Positions 28,288 through 38,307 are shown, counted from the stretch's first letter. The stretch is 64,000 nucleotides of DNA from Azospirillum sp. TSH58 (GCF_003119115.1 NZ_CP022367.1:695001-759000); one strand, 5' to 3'. Notes: generated by a model from the letters alone, not told the origin. Numbers and translations: made by a program.

Positions 28288-28749
28288 TCACACCGTCGGA
28301 CCGCGGGACAGCGGAAAGCGCTCCTTGATCTTGCCCAGCAGCCCGTCGCGCACTTTGCGGTAGGCGTCCAGCATGGCCTCGCGGTTGCCGTCCACCAGCG
28401 TCGGGTCGAAGGTGTTCCAGAACTCCACTTCGCAGGCCATCGTGCGGGTCATCTCGATGGCGCGGTGCTGCGCCTCCGGCGACAGCGACACGATCAGGTC
28501 GAAGTTCGTGTCCTCCAGATCCTCGAAACTGCGGCAGCGATGGCGCGACAGGTCGATGCCCATCTCCTCCATCACGGCCACGGCGAAGGGATCGACCTCG
28601 TCCCCCTCGCGCACGCCGACCGAATCGACATAGACGCGCGTGCCGTGGAAATGCCGCATGATCGCCGCCGCCATCGGGGAGCGGATCATGTTGTAGGTGC
28701 AGGCGAACAACACGCTCGTCACGGGGAGCGGTTGCAGCACCGGGGCCAT
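28288..28749 (-). CDS. Low-molecular-weight phosphotyrosine phosphatase/arsenate reductase-like protein
   Basis: 153 residues with the LMW-PTP fold. The active-site loop is Cys17-x5-Arg23 (CTYNMIRS) after strand SVLFA, and a DLIVSLSPEA segment follows. The FDPTLVD near the end supplies the expected Asp. The variant loop differs from the classic CxGNxxRS. It is 17 bp downstream of the UPF0262 gene, in the conserved hisD-UPF0262-phosphatase order. Substrate (phosphotyrosine or arsenate) cannot be settled by sequence. Confidence 0.83.
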   Translation of the reverse strand: MAPVLQPLPVTSVLFACTYNMIRSPMAAAIMRHFHGTRVYVDSVGVREGDEVDPFAVAVMEEMGIDLSRHRCRSFEDLEDTNFDLIVSLSPEAQHRAIEMTRTMACEVEFWNTFDPTLVDGNREAMLDAYRKVRDGLLGKIKERFPLSRGPTV

Positions 28750-28765
28750 GCGCCGCCCGACCCCG

Positions 28766-29248
28766 TCAGCCGCGGATGTGGAGGACGCAGATCAGCGTGA
28801 ACAGCCGACGCGCCGTCTGGAGATCCATTTCGACCTTTCCGGCCAGCCGTTCGCGCAGCATCTCCGATCCTTCGTTGTGCAGGCCGCGGCGGCCCATGTC
28901 GATCGCCTCGATCTGCGAGGGCGTGGAGCGCTTGATCGCCTGATAGTAGCTTTCGCAGATCAGGAAATAGTCCCGGACGATGGACCGGAAGCCGGTCACC
29001 GGCAGGGTGATCTTGTCCAGCGCGCTGTCGTCGTCGCGCCGGACGTCGAAGACCAGCCGGTTGTCCTCGATCGACAGATGCAGATGGTAGGGGCCGCAGT
29101 CGGCGTGGTCGCAAGGGCAGAACTCGTTGTCTTCGAGCAGGTCGAAGATGGCAACCGCGCGCTCGTGCTCCACCTCCGGCTTGCGCCGGATCACGGTCTT
29201 CTCGTCGAGCGTCACATGGACGATGCGGCGGTTGCCCTTCGTGCTCAC
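28766..29248 (-). CDS. UPF0262 family protein
   Basis: 160 residues from GTG 29248, overlapping the hisD stop as GTGA. It shows the family patterns VTLDEKTVIRRKPEVEHERA, FCPCDHADCGPYHLHLSIEDNRLVFDV and FRSIVRDYFLICESYYQAIKRSTPSQIEAIDMGRRGLHNEGS. Restricted largely to alphaproteobacteria and of unknown function. Constant pairing with hisD and the phosphatase gene hints at a shared process, but nothing in the sequence defines it. Confidence 0.9.
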   Translation of the reverse strand: MSTKGNRRIVHVTLDEKTVIRRKPEVEHERAVAIFDLLEDNEFCPCDHADCGPYHLHLSIEDNRLVFDVRRDDDSALDKITLPVTGFRSIVRDYFLICESYYQAIKRSTPSQIEAIDMGRRGLHNEGSEMLRERLAGKVEMDLQTARRLFTLICVLHIRG

Positions 29249-30552
29249 CCCTGACCTCCCCCCGGCAGGCGCAGCGCCACCGACAGCGCGTGCGCGTCCA
29301 GACCCTCCGACCGGGCCAGCGTCACCGCCGCCGGGCCGATCGCCTTCACGCTGTCCGCGTCGCAGGCGACGAAGGTCGTCCGCTTCATGAAATCCAGCAC
29401 GTTCAGGCCGGACGAGAAGCGTGCGGAGCGCGCCGTCGGCAGGACGTGGTTCGGACCGGCGACATAGTCGCCGATGGCTTCCGGCGTGTAGCGGCCGAGG
29501 AAGATCGCCCCGGCGTTGCGCACCGTCGCGGCCAGCGCGTCGGGGTCCTCCACCGCCAGTTCCAGATGTTCCGGCGCCAACCGGTCGATCAGGGCCGGCG
29601 ACTCGGCCAGCAGGTCGCGCACCACGATGATGGCGCCGTGCTCCCGCCAGCTTTCCCCGGCGATGGCGGCGCGCGGCAGCGTCTCCAGATGCTTGTCCAC
29701 CGCCGCCGCCACCGCGTCGGCAAAGGCCGGGTCGTCGGTGATCAGGATCGACTGGGCGGACGTGTCGTGTTCCGCCTGGGACAGCAGGTCCATGGCGATC
29801 CAGGCCGGGTCGTTCCGGTTGTCGGCGACCACCAGGATCTCCGACGGGCCGGCGATGCTGTCGATGCCCACCGTGCCGTAGACCAGCCGCTTGGCGGCGG
29901 CGACGAAGGCGTTGCCCGGTCCGACGATCTTGTCCACCGGGGCGATGGTCTCCGTGCCGTAGGCCAGCGCAGCCACGGCCTGGGCGCCGCCGATGCGGTA
30001 GATCTCGGTGATGCCGCAGCGCTTGGCGGCGGCCAGCACCAGCGGGTTGATCGCCCCGTCCGGAGTCGGCACCACCATGACGATGCGCTCCACCCCGGCG
30101 ACCCTGGCCGGCAGCGCGTTCATCAGGACGGAGCTGGGGTAGGACGCCGTGCCGCCCGGCACATAGAGGCCGGCGGCCCCGACCGCCGTCCAGCGGGCGC
30201 CCAGCCGCACGCCCTGGGCGTCGCGGTAGTCGGTCGTCTCCGGCACCTGGAGCCGGTGGAAGCTCTCGATGCGCTCCGCCGCGGTGTCGAGCGCGCGCAG
30301 CAGGTCGTCGCCGCACTTGCCCACCGCCGCGTCCACCTCCTCCTGGGAGATGCGCAGGGTGGCGGGGGTCAGCGTCTGGCGGTCCCAGCGGGCGGTGTAG
30401 TCGATCAGCGCCGCGTCGCCGCGCCTGCGCACCTCCTCGATGACGCCGGCGACCAGGGCCTGCACGTCCTCGCTGGTCTCGCGCTTGGCGTGGAGAAGCC
30501 CCTCGAAGCCCTCGGCGAAGCGGGGGTCCTGGGCATCAAGCCTGACGGGCAT
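29245..30552 (-). CDS. hisD: Histidinol dehydrogenase
   Basis: 435 residues, the normal length. It catalyses the last two steps of histidine biosynthesis, oxidising histidinol to histidine with NAD+ and zinc. Landmarks are GLYVPGGTASYPSSVLMNALPA, IDSIAGPSEILVVAD, DLLSQAEHD (Gln/His zinc ligands), APEHLELA and the final AGPNHVLPT. It overlaps hisG upstream by 17 bp and the UPF0262 gene downstream by 4 bp. Confidence 0.95.
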   Translation of the reverse strand: MPVRLDAQDPRFAEGFEGLLHAKRETSEDVQALVAGVIEEVRRRGDAALIDYTARWDRQTLTPATLRISQEEVDAAVGKCGDDLLRALDTAAERIESFHRLQVPETTDYRDAQGVRLGARWTAVGAAGLYVPGGTASYPSSVLMNALPARVAGVERIVMVVPTPDGAINPLVLAAAKRCGITEIYRIGGAQAVAALAYGTETIAPVDKIVGPGNAFVAAAKRLVYGTVGIDSIAGPSEILVVADNRNDPAWIAMDLLSQAEHDTSAQSILITDDPAFADAVAAAVDKHLETLPRAAIAGESWREHGAIIVVRDLLAESPALIDRLAPEHLELAVEDPDALAATVRNAGAIFLGRYTPEAIGDYVAGPNHVLPTARSARFSSGLNVLDFMKRTTFVACDADSVKAIGPAAVTLARSEGLDAHALSVALRLPGGGQG

Positions 30553-31285
30553 TCACAGCCTCCCGGAAGCGGTCGATCCAGCCGGAGATTTCCTCGGGCC
30601 GCGTCTTGAAAGCGGCCCGGTTGACGATGAGCCGGGAGGTGACGTCGGCGATGTGCTCGATCTCCACCAGCCCGTTCGCCTTCAGCGTGGAGCCGGTGGA
30701 CACCAGATCGACGATGCGGCGGCACAGGCCGAGGGTCGGGGCAAGTTCCATCGCGCCGTTCAGTTTCACGCACTCCGCCTGCACCCCGCGCGCCGCGAAA
30801 TGCTTCCTGGTGACCTCCGGGTATTTGGTCGCGACGCGCACGTGACTCCAACGCGACGGATCGTCGCTCTCCCCCAGTTCGACGGGTTCGGCGACCGACA
30901 GGCGGCACTTGCCGATGCCGAGGTCGAGCGGCGCGTAGATTTCCGGATAGTCGAATTCCATCAGCACGTCGTTGCCGGCCACGCCCAGATGGGCGGCGCC
31001 GAAGGCGACGAAGGTCGCCACGTCGAAGGAGCGGACGCGGATGATGCTGAGATTCGGGATGTTGGTCGCAAAGCGCAGGAGCCGGCTGTCCGCGTCGTCG
31101 AACGCCGCTTCAGGCTCGATGCCGGCGTGGGCGAGCAACGGGCGCAGCTCCTTCAGGATGCGCCCCTTGGGCAAAGCCAGAACCAGCGGCTGACCGGCCG
31201 GCGCGTCGAAGGGCGCCGTTGCGGACGGCGCATCGGTCGGCGTGCTGGGCGCCGGCGCGCCAAAAGCACGGGTATCGGCGGGCAA
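30536..31285 (-). CDS. hisG: ATP phosphoribosyltransferase, short form
   Basis: 249 residues from TTG 31285, chosen because GAGGAGAG lies just upstream; ATG 31327 in the same frame has no such site and would add 14 residues. HisG carries out the first step of histidine biosynthesis, condensing ATP and PRPP. Visible are LVLALPKGRILKELRPLL, GVAGNDVLMEF, RVATKYPEVTRKHF and the PRPP-loop region IVDLVSTGSTLKANGL. It ends before the regulatory C-terminal domain of the long form, so it should need HisZ, not seen in this window. First gene of the his segment. Confidence 0.93.
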   Translation of the reverse strand: MPADTRAFGAPAPSTPTDAPSATAPFDAPAGQPLVLALPKGRILKELRPLLAHAGIEPEAAFDDADSRLLRFATNIPNLSIIRVRSFDVATFVAFGAAHLGVAGNDVLMEFDYPEIYAPLDLGIGKCRLSVAEPVELGESDDPSRWSHVRVATKYPEVTRKHFAARGVQAECVKLNGAMELAPTLGLCRRIVDLVSTGSTLKANGLVEIEHIADVTSRLIVNRAAFKTRPEEISGWIDRFREAVNARQA

Positions 31286-31404
31286 AGAACTCTCCTCGGG
31301 CTGAACCGCTGCCCGGATATACCACATTCCGCGCCGCCGTCACGGTCTTAGGAGGCATAGTGCGGCGCAGAACGGCTTTGCCCGGCGACGGGCGGGGCAA
31401 CCGG

Positions 31405-31854
31405 TCAGTTGGTGACCCGCCAGCTTCCGTCCGGCTGGCGGCAGGCGGTGCCGTAGCCGGGCTGCGCCAGGCCGCCGATCATCACCGTCGTCTGGTATTC
31501 CCGGCAGAGCTGGCCGTTGCGGGCCATGTAGGCCGGGCCGGTCGGGGTGGCGGCGATGGGAGCCGGCGCGGGCTCGGTGAAGACCACCGCGGGCGGCGGG
31601 GCCGGGACGGGCGCCGGCTGCACGTACACCACCGGCGGCGGGGCCGGCACCACATAGACCGGCGGCCCGTAGACCGGGGGCGGATAGCCGTGGAAATGCC
31701 GGTGGGGCGGCGGATGGTCGGGATAGACCGGCCCCCCGAAGGACAGGAACACCGACGACCGCGCCTGCGCCGGACCGGACGGAACCGTCAGCCCAGCCGC
31801 CAGCACCAGACCGAACACCACGCCACCGCAAACCGCACCGACGCGCCCGGACAT
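31405..31854 (-). CDS. Secreted proline-rich protein of unknown function
   Basis: 149 residues. The N-terminal signal peptide (about 1-31) ends in the cleavage motif AQA. Residues about 40-100 are rich in Pro, Tyr and Val (PPPVYGPPVYVVPAPPP). The last 40 residues (GQLCREYQTTVMIGGLAQPGYGTACRQPDGSWRV) resemble the C-terminal motif of outer-membrane surface-antigen and RT0821/Lpp0805-type proteins, with two cysteines that could form a disulfide. Probably a periplasmic or outer-membrane structural protein. Monocistronic. Confidence 0.7.
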   Translation of the reverse strand: MSGRVGAVCGGVVFGLVLAAGLTVPSGPAQARSSVFLSFGGPVYPDHPPPHRHFHGYPPPVYGPPVYVVPAPPPVVYVQPAPVPAPPPAVVFTEPAPAPIAATPTGPAYMARNGQLCREYQTTVMIGGLAQPGYGTACRQPDGSWRVTN

Positions 31855-31894
31855 GGGACAGCACTCCAGCAGGAAATCCGCAGCAGATATAGCC

Positions 31895-33187
31895 CTAAAG
31901 CTTCAGCCCCGCCACACCGTCGAGAATGGCGCCATCGGACAGAGAGCGCCGGTCCAGCTTCGCCCCGAACATGCGGGCGTTGGTCAGGTCCGTCTTCGTC
32001 AGGTCGCAGCCGGACAGGTTGGCGAAGGACAGGTCGGCGCCCGCGAAATTCACCTCGCGCAGGCAGGCGCCGCGCAGGTCGGCGTAGCGCAGCCGCGCGC
32101 CCGACAGGTCGGACTGCATCGACCGCCTCTCGTCGAAGTAGAGCGGACGCAGGTTGGCCTTGCGCAGGTCGGCGTTGTTCAGCTTGGCGAGCCGCAGGTT
32201 CACGCCGCGCAGGTCGCCGCCCACCAGCTTGGCGAGCCGCAAATCGCCCTTCTCCAGGACCGCGGCCTGGAGCTGCACGTTGGTCAGGTCCAGCCCATAC
32301 AGCGTCGCCCCGACCGCCCGCAGCATGGTCAGGCAGGTGTGGGCCAGCGACGGGGCGTGGCGCAGGTCGAAGCCCGACAGGTCGAGCGCCGTTCCCTCCG
32401 CCCCGCTCGACCCGACCCAGCGGATGTGGTCGTGCAGAAGCTCGTCCAGCGGGCGCCCGAGTTCGGCGACGACACGGCCCACCGGATCGTCGGTCAGCGC
32501 GTCCTCCATGTCGGCGTCGGCCAGTTCCGTCATGACCATGGTGGCGCCGGTCAGCACCGCGCCGCGCAGGCAGGCGCCGCGCAGGTCCGCCCCCGACAGG
32601 TCCGCTCCCTCCAGGTTCGATCCGGTGAAGTTGGCCCCGCGCATGGTGGCGCGCACCAGCTTGCACCCGCGCATCAGCGCGTCGGTGAAGTCGGTGTGGA
32701 TGGCCATGGCCCCGGACAGCCGGGCGTTGGTCAGGTTGGCGCCGGACAGGTCGGCCCCCGACGCCTCCGTCGGCTGGGACTCCACCTTGATGATGCGCAG
32801 GCTGCCGTCGCGGTCCTTTTCCGCCAGCGAGCCGTCGCGCAGGTCGGCCTCGAACAGGTTGGCGCCGATCAGGATGGAGCCGCGCAGGCAGGCGCCGCGC
32901 AGGTCCGCCTTGATCAGGCTGGCGTTCTCCAGGTTGGCCAGCCGCAGGTCGGTGGCGAACATCGACGCGCAGTCGAGCCGCGCCCCGGCCAGATTGGCGC
33001 CGCGCAGGCTGGCCCCGACGAAGTCGGCGTGGGCGAGGTCACGCCCCGCGAGGTCGAGCCCGTTCAGGTCGAAAAAGGACAGCGTCGCCCGTGCCCCGCC
33101 GATGCGGGCGTTGCGGAACATCTCGTGCCGGCGCACCACCGCATCGAGCTGGACCTGATCCAGGCGGGTGAGAGGACGCTGCTGCAT
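31895..33187 (-). CDS. Pentapeptide-repeat protein
   Basis: 430 residues made mostly of A(D/N)LXX pentapeptides, in three blocks: about 18-125, 140-235 and 300-425. Two non-repeat linkers separate them, one charged (AEKDRDGSLRIIKVESQP) and one acidic and helical (DDPVGRVVAELGRPLDELLHD). The blocks should fold as right-handed quadrilateral beta-helices. No signal peptide or membrane segment is seen, so it is cytosolic. Pentapeptide proteins include gyrase-protecting DNA mimics, but this one is longer and segmented and no such role can be assigned. Confidence 0.88.
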   Translation of the reverse strand: MQQRPLTRLDQVQLDAVVRRHEMFRNARIGGARATLSFFDLNGLDLAGRDLAHADFVGASLRGANLAGARLDCASMFATDLRLANLENASLIKADLRGACLRGSILIGANLFEADLRDGSLAEKDRDGSLRIIKVESQPTEASGADLSGANLTNARLSGAMAIHTDFTDALMRGCKLVRATMRGANFTGSNLEGADLSGADLRGACLRGAVLTGATMVMTELADADMEDALTDDPVGRVVAELGRPLDELLHDHIRWVGSSGAEGTALDLSGFDLRHAPSLAHTCLTMLRAVGATLYGLDLTNVQLQAAVLEKGDLRLAKLVGGDLRGVNLRLAKLNNADLRKANLRPLYFDERRSMQSDLSGARLRYADLRGACLREVNFAGADLSFANLSGCDLTKTDLTNARMFGAKLDRRSLSDGAILDGVAGLKL

Positions 33188-33300
33188 GGCCGTGTTCGCC
33201 TCCGATCACGGTTTCAGACTACCCTTTGCGGCCTTCACGAATGATTAATGCAGCCCGCGATAGGAAATTCTTCCCGTCAACGGACGGCGCGGATCGCCTT

Positions 33301-35451
33301 TCAGGCCGCGGACGGCTGGCTGTGGCGGATCGGTTGGCGCTCCGTACCCAGGGCGTTCAGCGCGTCGCGCAGCACATCGGGGGTGACGGGCTTGTGCAGC
33401 AGGCGGCAGCCGGCGGCCACCGCCTCGCGGATGCGTTCGGGGGCGGTGTCGCCGGTCAGGATGATGCCGGGGATGGGGCGCCCTTCCTGTTCCGCCGCTC
33501 GGGTGACCGTCTCGGCCCCCGTCAGCGGACCCGGCAGGCGGAAATCCGACAGGATCACGTCCGGACAGCGCGGTGCCGCGCGCAGCGCCGCCAGCGCCGC
33601 CGGCCCGTCCGCCGCCACCAGCACGTCGTGCCCCCAGCTTTCGAGAAGGAGCTGCATCCCGGCGCTCTGCACCGGGTCGTCCTCGACGATCAGGATCAGG
33701 CGGGTGTCGGGGTCCTCCGCACGGCCGGCGGGGGCGGGAGCCACCGCGTCCGTCCGCGATTCGCTGGCCGCCAGCGGGACCATGATGGAGAAGACGGACC
33801 CCTGGCCGGGGCGCGAGCGGACCTCCACCGCGTGGCCCAGCAGCGCGGCCTTGCGGCGCACCTTGGGAAGCCCCAGCCCCAGGCCGCGGCGGCGGTCGCG
33901 CTCCGGGTTGCCCAACTGCACGAAGTCTTCGAAGATGGCGTCCAGATGCTCCGCCGCGATGCCGGGGCCGGTGTCCCACACCTCGATGCGCAGCCATTGG
34001 CCGCGCCGCCGGCAGCCGACCACCACACCGCCCGCCGGGGTGTAGGCGATGGCGTTGCGCAGCAGGTCGCCCAGCATCCGCGTCAGCAGGGTGGCGTCGG
34101 TGCGCACCATGGCGGCGCAGCCGCGCACGCGCAAATCCAGTTTCTTGTCCGCCGCCAGTCCCCGGAATTCCGCCGCCACGCCGTTCAGGACGGCGGCGAC
34201 CGGCACGTCGGCGATGTTCGGACGGACCACCCCGGCGTCCAGCGTGGCGACCTCAAGCAGCGCGTGCAGCAGCTTCTCCCCGCTGTCCAGCGCCTCGCCC
34301 ATCTTCTCGGCGATGGAGCGCTCGCGCGATTCCTTCAGCCGCTCCATCAGCAGATGGTGGAACAGGCGCAGCGCCTGGAAGGGCTGGCGCAGGTCGTGGT
34401 TGGCCGCCGACAGGAAGCGGGCCTTGGCCTGGTTGGCGCGCTCCTTCTCGGCCAGGGCGCGGACGAGCTTCTGGTTGAGGGAGCGCAGGTCGGCGGTGCG
34501 CTCCTCCACCCGCTGCTCCAGCCGGGCGTTGGCGTCGCGCAGCGCGTCGCGGGCCGCCGCCTCGCGCCGCAGGCTGGCCCAGCCGAGCGCGGCCAGCCCG
34601 AACAGCGCGACGACGCTGACGCCGACCATCATGAAACCGTGCTGCAGGCGGCCGCTCCACGGCTCCAGAACGATGCTGCGCGGCAGGGCGACCGCCGCCA
34701 CCGCCGGGAAGTCGCGCATCCGCTTCAGGCCGATGACCACGCCCTCCCCCGCGACGCTCCAGTCGCCGTCGCCGCTCTCCGCCCCCGGCTCCAGCGCGGG
34801 AAGCGGGCCGATCCCGGCGTCGCCCCCGGTGCCTCCAATGCCGGCCAGCCGCGTGCCGTCCAAACGGAACAGCCCGGCGACGCTGTGCCGCCCGTCGCCG
34901 AAGACGTCGAGCACGGTGTGCAGGCTGGAGGAGGGAAGCGCCAGCAGGACCGCCCCCTCCAGGAGGCCCCCGCGTCCCAGGATGCGGCGGACCATCAAAA
35001 TGGAATCGAGCCCGTCCACCTGCCCGTGCAGAAGCTCCAGGCCGCCATCCGCCCCCTGGAACAGGCTGGCGATGCCGCCGTCGGGGTGGATCGAGGGGCC
35101 GAACACCGTCCGGCCGCCGGCGTCCAGGATCGACAGAGCGCCGAACCGCGACGCCGCCAGCGCCTCCCCCAGGGCGTGATCGGGGAGCGACGCCAACCCG
35201 CCCGTCTCCAACCGGTCGGCCACCCGCGCCAGGGCGGCGGCCCCGCCGTCCAGCACCGCGTCGGCGTGGCCTTCGAGGAACGCCGCGGCCTGCCGGGTGC
35301 CGCGTTCGGCCCGGTCGAGCGTGCTGACGTAATCGACCAGCGACAGCGCCCCCCAGGCCACCCCGCCCAGCAGCGTCATCACCAGGACGATGGCTGCCAG
35401 GATGGCCTTCGGGTGGAAGTTCAGCAGGGCGTTGACCGAGAGCCGGATCAT
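33301..35451 (-). CDS. Hybrid histidine kinase with C-terminal receiver
   Basis: 716 residues from ATG 35451 (MIRLSVNALLNFHPKAIL); the open frame continues upstream without support. TM1 at about 15-40, a roughly 280-residue extracytoplasmic sensor, TM2 near 325-345 (MMVGVSVVALFGLAALGWAS), a coiled coil EQRVEERTADLRSLNQKL, the HisKA box SAANHDLRQPFQALRLFHHLL (His accepts phosphate), ATPase boxes LGDLLRNAIAYTP, DTGPGIAAEH and GLGLGLPKVRR, then a receiver LILIVEDDP ... VILSDFRLPG. The NHDLRQP box is the variant seen in NahK/ErcS-type kinases. Transcribed alone; signal unknown. Confidence 0.9.
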   Translation of the reverse strand: MIRLSVNALLNFHPKAILAAIVLVMTLLGGVAWGALSLVDYVSTLDRAERGTRQAAAFLEGHADAVLDGGAAALARVADRLETGGLASLPDHALGEALAASRFGALSILDAGGRTVFGPSIHPDGGIASLFQGADGGLELLHGQVDGLDSILMVRRILGRGGLLEGAVLLALPSSSLHTVLDVFGDGRHSVAGLFRLDGTRLAGIGGTGGDAGIGPLPALEPGAESGDGDWSVAGEGVVIGLKRMRDFPAVAAVALPRSIVLEPWSGRLQHGFMMVGVSVVALFGLAALGWASLRREAAARDALRDANARLEQRVEERTADLRSLNQKLVRALAEKERANQAKARFLSAANHDLRQPFQALRLFHHLLMERLKESRERSIAEKMGEALDSGEKLLHALLEVATLDAGVVRPNIADVPVAAVLNGVAAEFRGLAADKKLDLRVRGCAAMVRTDATLLTRMLGDLLRNAIAYTPAGGVVVGCRRRGQWLRIEVWDTGPGIAAEHLDAIFEDFVQLGNPERDRRRGLGLGLPKVRRKAALLGHAVEVRSRPGQGSVFSIMVPLAASESRTDAVAPAPAGRAEDPDTRLILIVEDDPVQSAGMQLLLESWGHDVLVAADGPAALAALRAAPRCPDVILSDFRLPGPLTGAETVTRAAEQEGRPIPGIILTGDTAPERIREAVAAGCRLLHKPVTPDVLRDALNALGTERQPIRHSQPSAA

Positions 35452-36021
35452 GGGCGGGGGCGTCTTGGTGAGGCGGAGCGGGAACGACGTCGCCGGCCCG
35501 CCGGATGCACGATGCCGCGGGACACCGGCGAAGCCTGTGCCTGCGGCGATGATCGATGTTTGCGGATCGAATTCAATGGTTCGCGTGTCGCCGGACAGCA
35601 ATGCGCGCCTGAGTCGAAAAGACCGTAGAGGAATGGCCGCCGGACCCGCCCTTCATTGATCTTTCCGCATCTTCAGCCATGAAGACCCGGCGACGGCATG
35701 GAAAGACGAAAGTTGTCATTTGCGTTACACCCGCTTCCTCAGCCTTTTGTCGGAAAGCTCCCGGACATCCCCCAGAAGTTTATTTGCCTTTATTGTCTGG
35801 AACCGATGATAGCATGCGATAGTTATCGGCGCGACCCGCCATGACGACTATGACCATGCTCATACCGAACCCACTCTTTGGGTGAAGGGTTGCAAAAGCG
35901 GTTCGGCCGGGAGTCGAGGCTCCGGCATTCATCGGAAATTGTGCCGATGACGGGATCACCCGGGCGGTCTGCGCGTTCCTGTGCTGCTTCATGCCGCAAC
36001 GCGCCCACACGAGGTTCAACC
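35452..36021. other. Intergenic region between hybrid kinase and glgX
   Basis: About 570 bases. The two genes diverge, so both promoters should be here. The middle (about 35640-35830) is less GC-rich than its surroundings and includes a short GATAG-CATGC-GATAG arrangement near 35811. Small open frames on both strands have no family features, so I call no gene here. Confidence 0.5.
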
Positions 36022-38307
36022 GTGAAGAAGCCGCCGTTCGCTCCTAAGGTTTTCCGCCAGTCCCGCATCCGGGAAGGTCTTCCCTACCCTCTCGGCGCCA
36101 CATGGGACGGGCTTGGCGTCAACTTCGCGCTGTTTTCCGCCAACGCCACCAAGGTGGAGCTGTGCCTGTTCGACCAGGATGGACGCCGCGAGCTGGAACG
36201 GGTCGAGCTGCCCGAATACACCGATGAGGTGTGGCACGGCTATCTGCCGGACGCCCGTCCCGGCACCGTCTACGGCTACCGCGTGCACGGGCCGTACGAG
36301 CCCAAGGCGGGCCACCGCTTCAACCCGAACAAGCTGCTGCTCGACCCCTACGCCAAGCATATGGTCGGGCCGCTGCGCTGGTCGGACGCGCATTTCGGCT
36401 ACCGTGTCGGCTCGCCGCGCGGCGACCTGTCCTTCGACCGGCGCGACAGCGCCCCCGGCATGCCGAAATGCGTGGTGATCGACCCGGCCTTCACCTGGGG
36501 CCACGACCGGCACCCGGCGATCCCCTGGGAGAAGTCGATCTTCTACGAGACCCACGTGCGCGGCTACACCATGCGGCACCCGGCGGTGCCCCCGCAGTAC
36601 CGCGGCACCTTCGCCGGCCTCGCCCAGCAGGAGGTGGTGGAGTACATCCGCTCGCTGGGCGTCACGGCGGTGGAGCTTCTGCCGGTCCACGCCTTCGTGG
36701 ACGACCGCTATCTGCTGGAAAAGGGGCTGCGCAACTACTGGGGCTACAACAGCATCTCCTTCTTCGCGCCCGACCCGCGCTACATGGCGACCGGCGCGAT
36801 CCACGAGTTCAAGGAGATGGTCGCCCGCCTGCACGACGCCGGGATCGAGGTCATCCTCGACGTCGTCTACAACCACACCGCCGAAGGCAACGAGATGGGG
36901 CCGACGCTGTCCTTCAAGGGCATCGACAACGCCTCCTACTACCGGCTGGCGCCCGACCCGCGCTACTACATCAACGACACCGGCACGGGCAACACGCTGA
37001 ACCTCGTGCATTCGCGCGTCCTCCAGATGGTCACCGACAGTTTGCGCTACTGGGTGACCGAGATGCATGTGGACGGCTTCCGCTTCGACCTCGCCACCAT
37101 CCTGGCGCGGGAGACCTACGGCTTCGACCACAGCGGCGGCTTCCTCGACGCCTGCCGCCAGGACCCGGTGCTGTCGCGCGTCAAGCTGATCGCCGAGCCG
37201 TGGGACTGCGGCCCCGGCGGCTATCAGGTCGGCGGCTTCCCGCCGGGCTGGGCGGAGTGGAACGACAAGTTCCGCGACACCGTGCGCTCCTACTGGAAGG
37301 GCGACGAGGGCAAGCTGCCCGAGTTGGCGACCCGCATGGCCGCCTCGGCGGACGTGTTCAACCGGCGTGGGCGCAAGCCCTGGGCCAGCGTCAACTTCGT
37401 CACCGCCCATGACGGCTTCACCCTGCACGACCTCGTGTCCTACAACGACAAGCACAACGACGCGAACGGCGAGGACAACCGCGACGGCCATTCGCACAAC
37501 ATCTCCTGGAACCACGGGGCGGAGGGGCCGACCGACGATCCGGAGATCAACGCCCTGCGCTTCCGCCAGATGCGCAACCTGCTGGCCACGCTGCTGCTGT
37601 CCCAGGGCACGCCGATGATCCTGGCCGGCGACGAGTTCGCCCGCAGCCAGAACGGCAACAACAACGCCTATTGCCAGGACAACGAGATCAGCTGGATCGA
37701 CTGGGAAGGCGTCAGCGACGAGGGCTGGGCGCTGACCGACTTCGTCCGCCACCTGATCGGGCTGCGGCAGAGCCATCCGCTTCTGCGGCGCGGGCGCTTC
37801 TTCACCGGCGCCTACAACCCCGACCTGGAGGTGAAGGACCTCACCTGGATCACCCCGGCCGGCGAGGAGAAGACGACCGAGCAGTGGCAGGACCCCATGG
37901 CGCGCTGCCTGGGCATGCTGCTCGACGGGCGGGCGCAGGCCACCGGCATCAAGAAGGCGGCGTCGGACGCCACGCTGCTGCTGATCATCAACGCCTACCA
38001 CGACGTGGTGCCCTTCAAGCTGCCGGAGGTTTCCGGCGGCAGCCGCTGGCTGACCCTGGTGGACACCACCGAGCCCGACCGGCTGGAGGTCGCCACCGCC
38101 CAGACCGGCGACGAGATCCCGGTCAACGGGCGGTCGCTGCTGCTGTTCGAGCTGATGCCCGACCGCCGCTCCGACATGGGGCTGAAGGCCGCCGCGCGGG
38201 CCCTGCGCGCCGCCTCGGGGCCGGGCGAGCCGGTCGCGGCCATCACGCCGGACAGCATCGCGTCCGGCGCCAGCCCGGCCGAGACGGTGCAGCAGCCGGG
38301 CGAGTGA
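36022..38307 (+). CDS. glgX: Glycogen debranching enzyme (isoamylase-type, GH13)
   Basis: 761 residues from GTG 36022, with GAGG 8-11 bases upstream. An N-terminal CBM48 (PYPLGATWDGLGVNFALFSANATKVELCLFD) precedes the GH13 barrel. Catalytic residues are Asp356 (DGFRFDLA), Glu392 (LIAEPWD) and Asp464 (TAHDGFT). It hydrolyses alpha-1,6 branches of glycogen limit dextrins. The C-terminal 60 residues beyond the beta domain are a disordered Ala/Pro tail. No other glycogen gene lies within the window, so it is outside the usual glg cluster. Confidence 0.93.
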   Translation: MKKPPFAPKVFRQSRIREGLPYPLGATWDGLGVNFALFSANATKVELCLFDQDGRRELERVELPEYTDEVWHGYLPDARPGTVYGYRVHGPYEPKAGHRFNPNKLLLDPYAKHMVGPLRWSDAHFGYRVGSPRGDLSFDRRDSAPGMPKCVVIDPAFTWGHDRHPAIPWEKSIFYETHVRGYTMRHPAVPPQYRGTFAGLAQQEVVEYIRSLGVTAVELLPVHAFVDDRYLLEKGLRNYWGYNSISFFAPDPRYMATGAIHEFKEMVARLHDAGIEVILDVVYNHTAEGNEMGPTLSFKGIDNASYYRLAPDPRYYINDTGTGNTLNLVHSRVLQMVTDSLRYWVTEMHVDGFRFDLATILARETYGFDHSGGFLDACRQDPVLSRVKLIAEPWDCGPGGYQVGGFPPGWAEWNDKFRDTVRSYWKGDEGKLPELATRMAASADVFNRRGRKPWASVNFVTAHDGFTLHDLVSYNDKHNDANGEDNRDGHSHNISWNHGAEGPTDDPEINALRFRQMRNLLATLLLSQGTPMILAGDEFARSQNGNNNAYCQDNEISWIDWEGVSDEGWALTDFVRHLIGLRQSHPLLRRGRFFTGAYNPDLEVKDLTWITPAGEEKTTEQWQDPMARCLGMLLDGRAQATGIKKAASDATLLLIINAYHDVVPFKLPEVSGGSRWLTLVDTTEPDRLEVATAQTGDEIPVNGRSLLLFELMPDRRSDMGLKAAARALRAASGPGEPVAAITPDSIASGASPAETVQQPGE

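Noticed and set aside
35780..36068. 79- and 81-residue minus-strand frames before glgX
   Set aside because: They overlap the glgX promoter region, share no recognisable motif and have no Shine-Dalgarno.
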